Shown here in pieces: positions 36,379-36,712 of a stretch of DNA of 36,712 nucleotides. This DNA is from Microbacteriaceae bacterium (GTDB taxonomy: Bacteria > Actinomycetota > Actinomycetes > Actinomycetales > Microbacteriaceae). Numbering within the stretch: the first letter of the stretch is position 1; each line of letters opens with the position of its first letter. Below the pieces are notes generated by a model, which saw nothing but the letters and a program-made list of their open reading frames with translations, made no database searches and had not been told where the DNA came from. The stretch spans positions 1 through 36,712 of the forward strand of contig JAUZGC010000193.1 of the NCBI GenBank assembly GCA_030840105.1. Reading direction: 5' to 3'. The translations under genes and the position numbers were made by a program.

Positions 36379-36712
36379 TTACGGCACGAGCTCTGGGATG
36401 ATTCCCGCGTAGTCGTCGCTGGTGAGCGAAAGCTTCGCAGCGGGCAGCCATCCGTCAACCTGGGCAGCGCTGCGCGCGCCAACGATTGCAGCCGTGACAC
36501 CGGGGAATCCGAGCGTCCAGGCGGCCGCGACCGCCGGGGTCGGAACACCATGGCGCTCGGCCGCACGGCCCATAGCCGCGGCGACCGTGAGGTTCTTCTC
36601 GAGGTCCGTCGTGAACATCGGGCTGTTGCGACGCCAGTCGTCATCGGGCAGCCCTGCGACGCGCTCCGCCGTGAATGCACCGGTCAGGAGTCCGGATCCC
36701 ATCGGGCTGTAA
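36379..36712 (-). CDS. Aldo/keto reductase, C-terminal part; runs off the right edge
   Basis: Reading through the edge gives YSPMGSGLLTGAFTAERVAGLPDDDWRRNSPMFTTDLEKNLTVAAAMGRAAERHGVPTPAVAAAWTLGFPGVTAAIVGARSAAQVDGWLPAAKLSLTSDDYAGI. Confidence 0.85.
   Translation of the reverse strand, partial: YSPMGSGLLTGAFTAERVAGLPDDDWRRNSPMFTTDLEKNLTVAAAMGRAAERHGVPTPAVAAAWTLGFPGVTAAIVGARSAAQVDGWLPAAKLSLTSDDYAGIIPELVP

Noticed and set aside
1-36712. CRISPR arrays, transposons, prophage, toxin-antitoxin or classical defence systems
   Set aside because: No regularly spaced repeat-spacer array, transposase/integrase motifs, phage structural genes or recognisable defence proteins were seen in any frame.

Overview
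This 36.7 kb high-GC window looks like an actinobacterial chromosome, probably Microbacteriaceae-like; that placement is inferred from gene content and composition only. It carries about 29 supportable coding sequences. Left part, mostly housekeeping: lepA (partial, runs off the left edge), an aminotransferase, an NAD-dependent epimerase, rpsT, holA, comEC, comEA, two small membrane proteins of unknown function, a second epimerase, leuS, pabB and a pabC-like gene. Middle: a four-gene osmoprotectant-type ABC importer operon with a TetR regulator, an App1-like (DUF2183) phosphatase, an HTH_42/AlkZ-like winged-helix protein, a FUSC/ArAE-type membrane protein, a YceI protein, and a UbiA-like prenyltransferase whose 3' end overlaps a convergent 14-TM-type MFS exporter. 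Right part: a candidate surface-glycan module (LCP ligase, two GT4-like glycosyltransferases, an 826-aa protein that appears to fuse a toroid glycosidase-like domain to a GH130 domain, and a polytopic membrane protein with a GT-C-like loop motif), then a FtsX/MacB-type ABC exporter and a partial aldo/keto reductase. No tRNA, rRNA, CRISPR array, transposase or phage genes were recognised. The most interesting items are the toroid-GH130 fusion within the LCP/GT module, several strong intergenic inverted repeats, a short-motif array next to a predicted rpsT promoter, and the 159-bp 3'-3' coding overlap between the UbiA-like and MFS genes. All family calls come from reading motifs in the translations; no database search was run.
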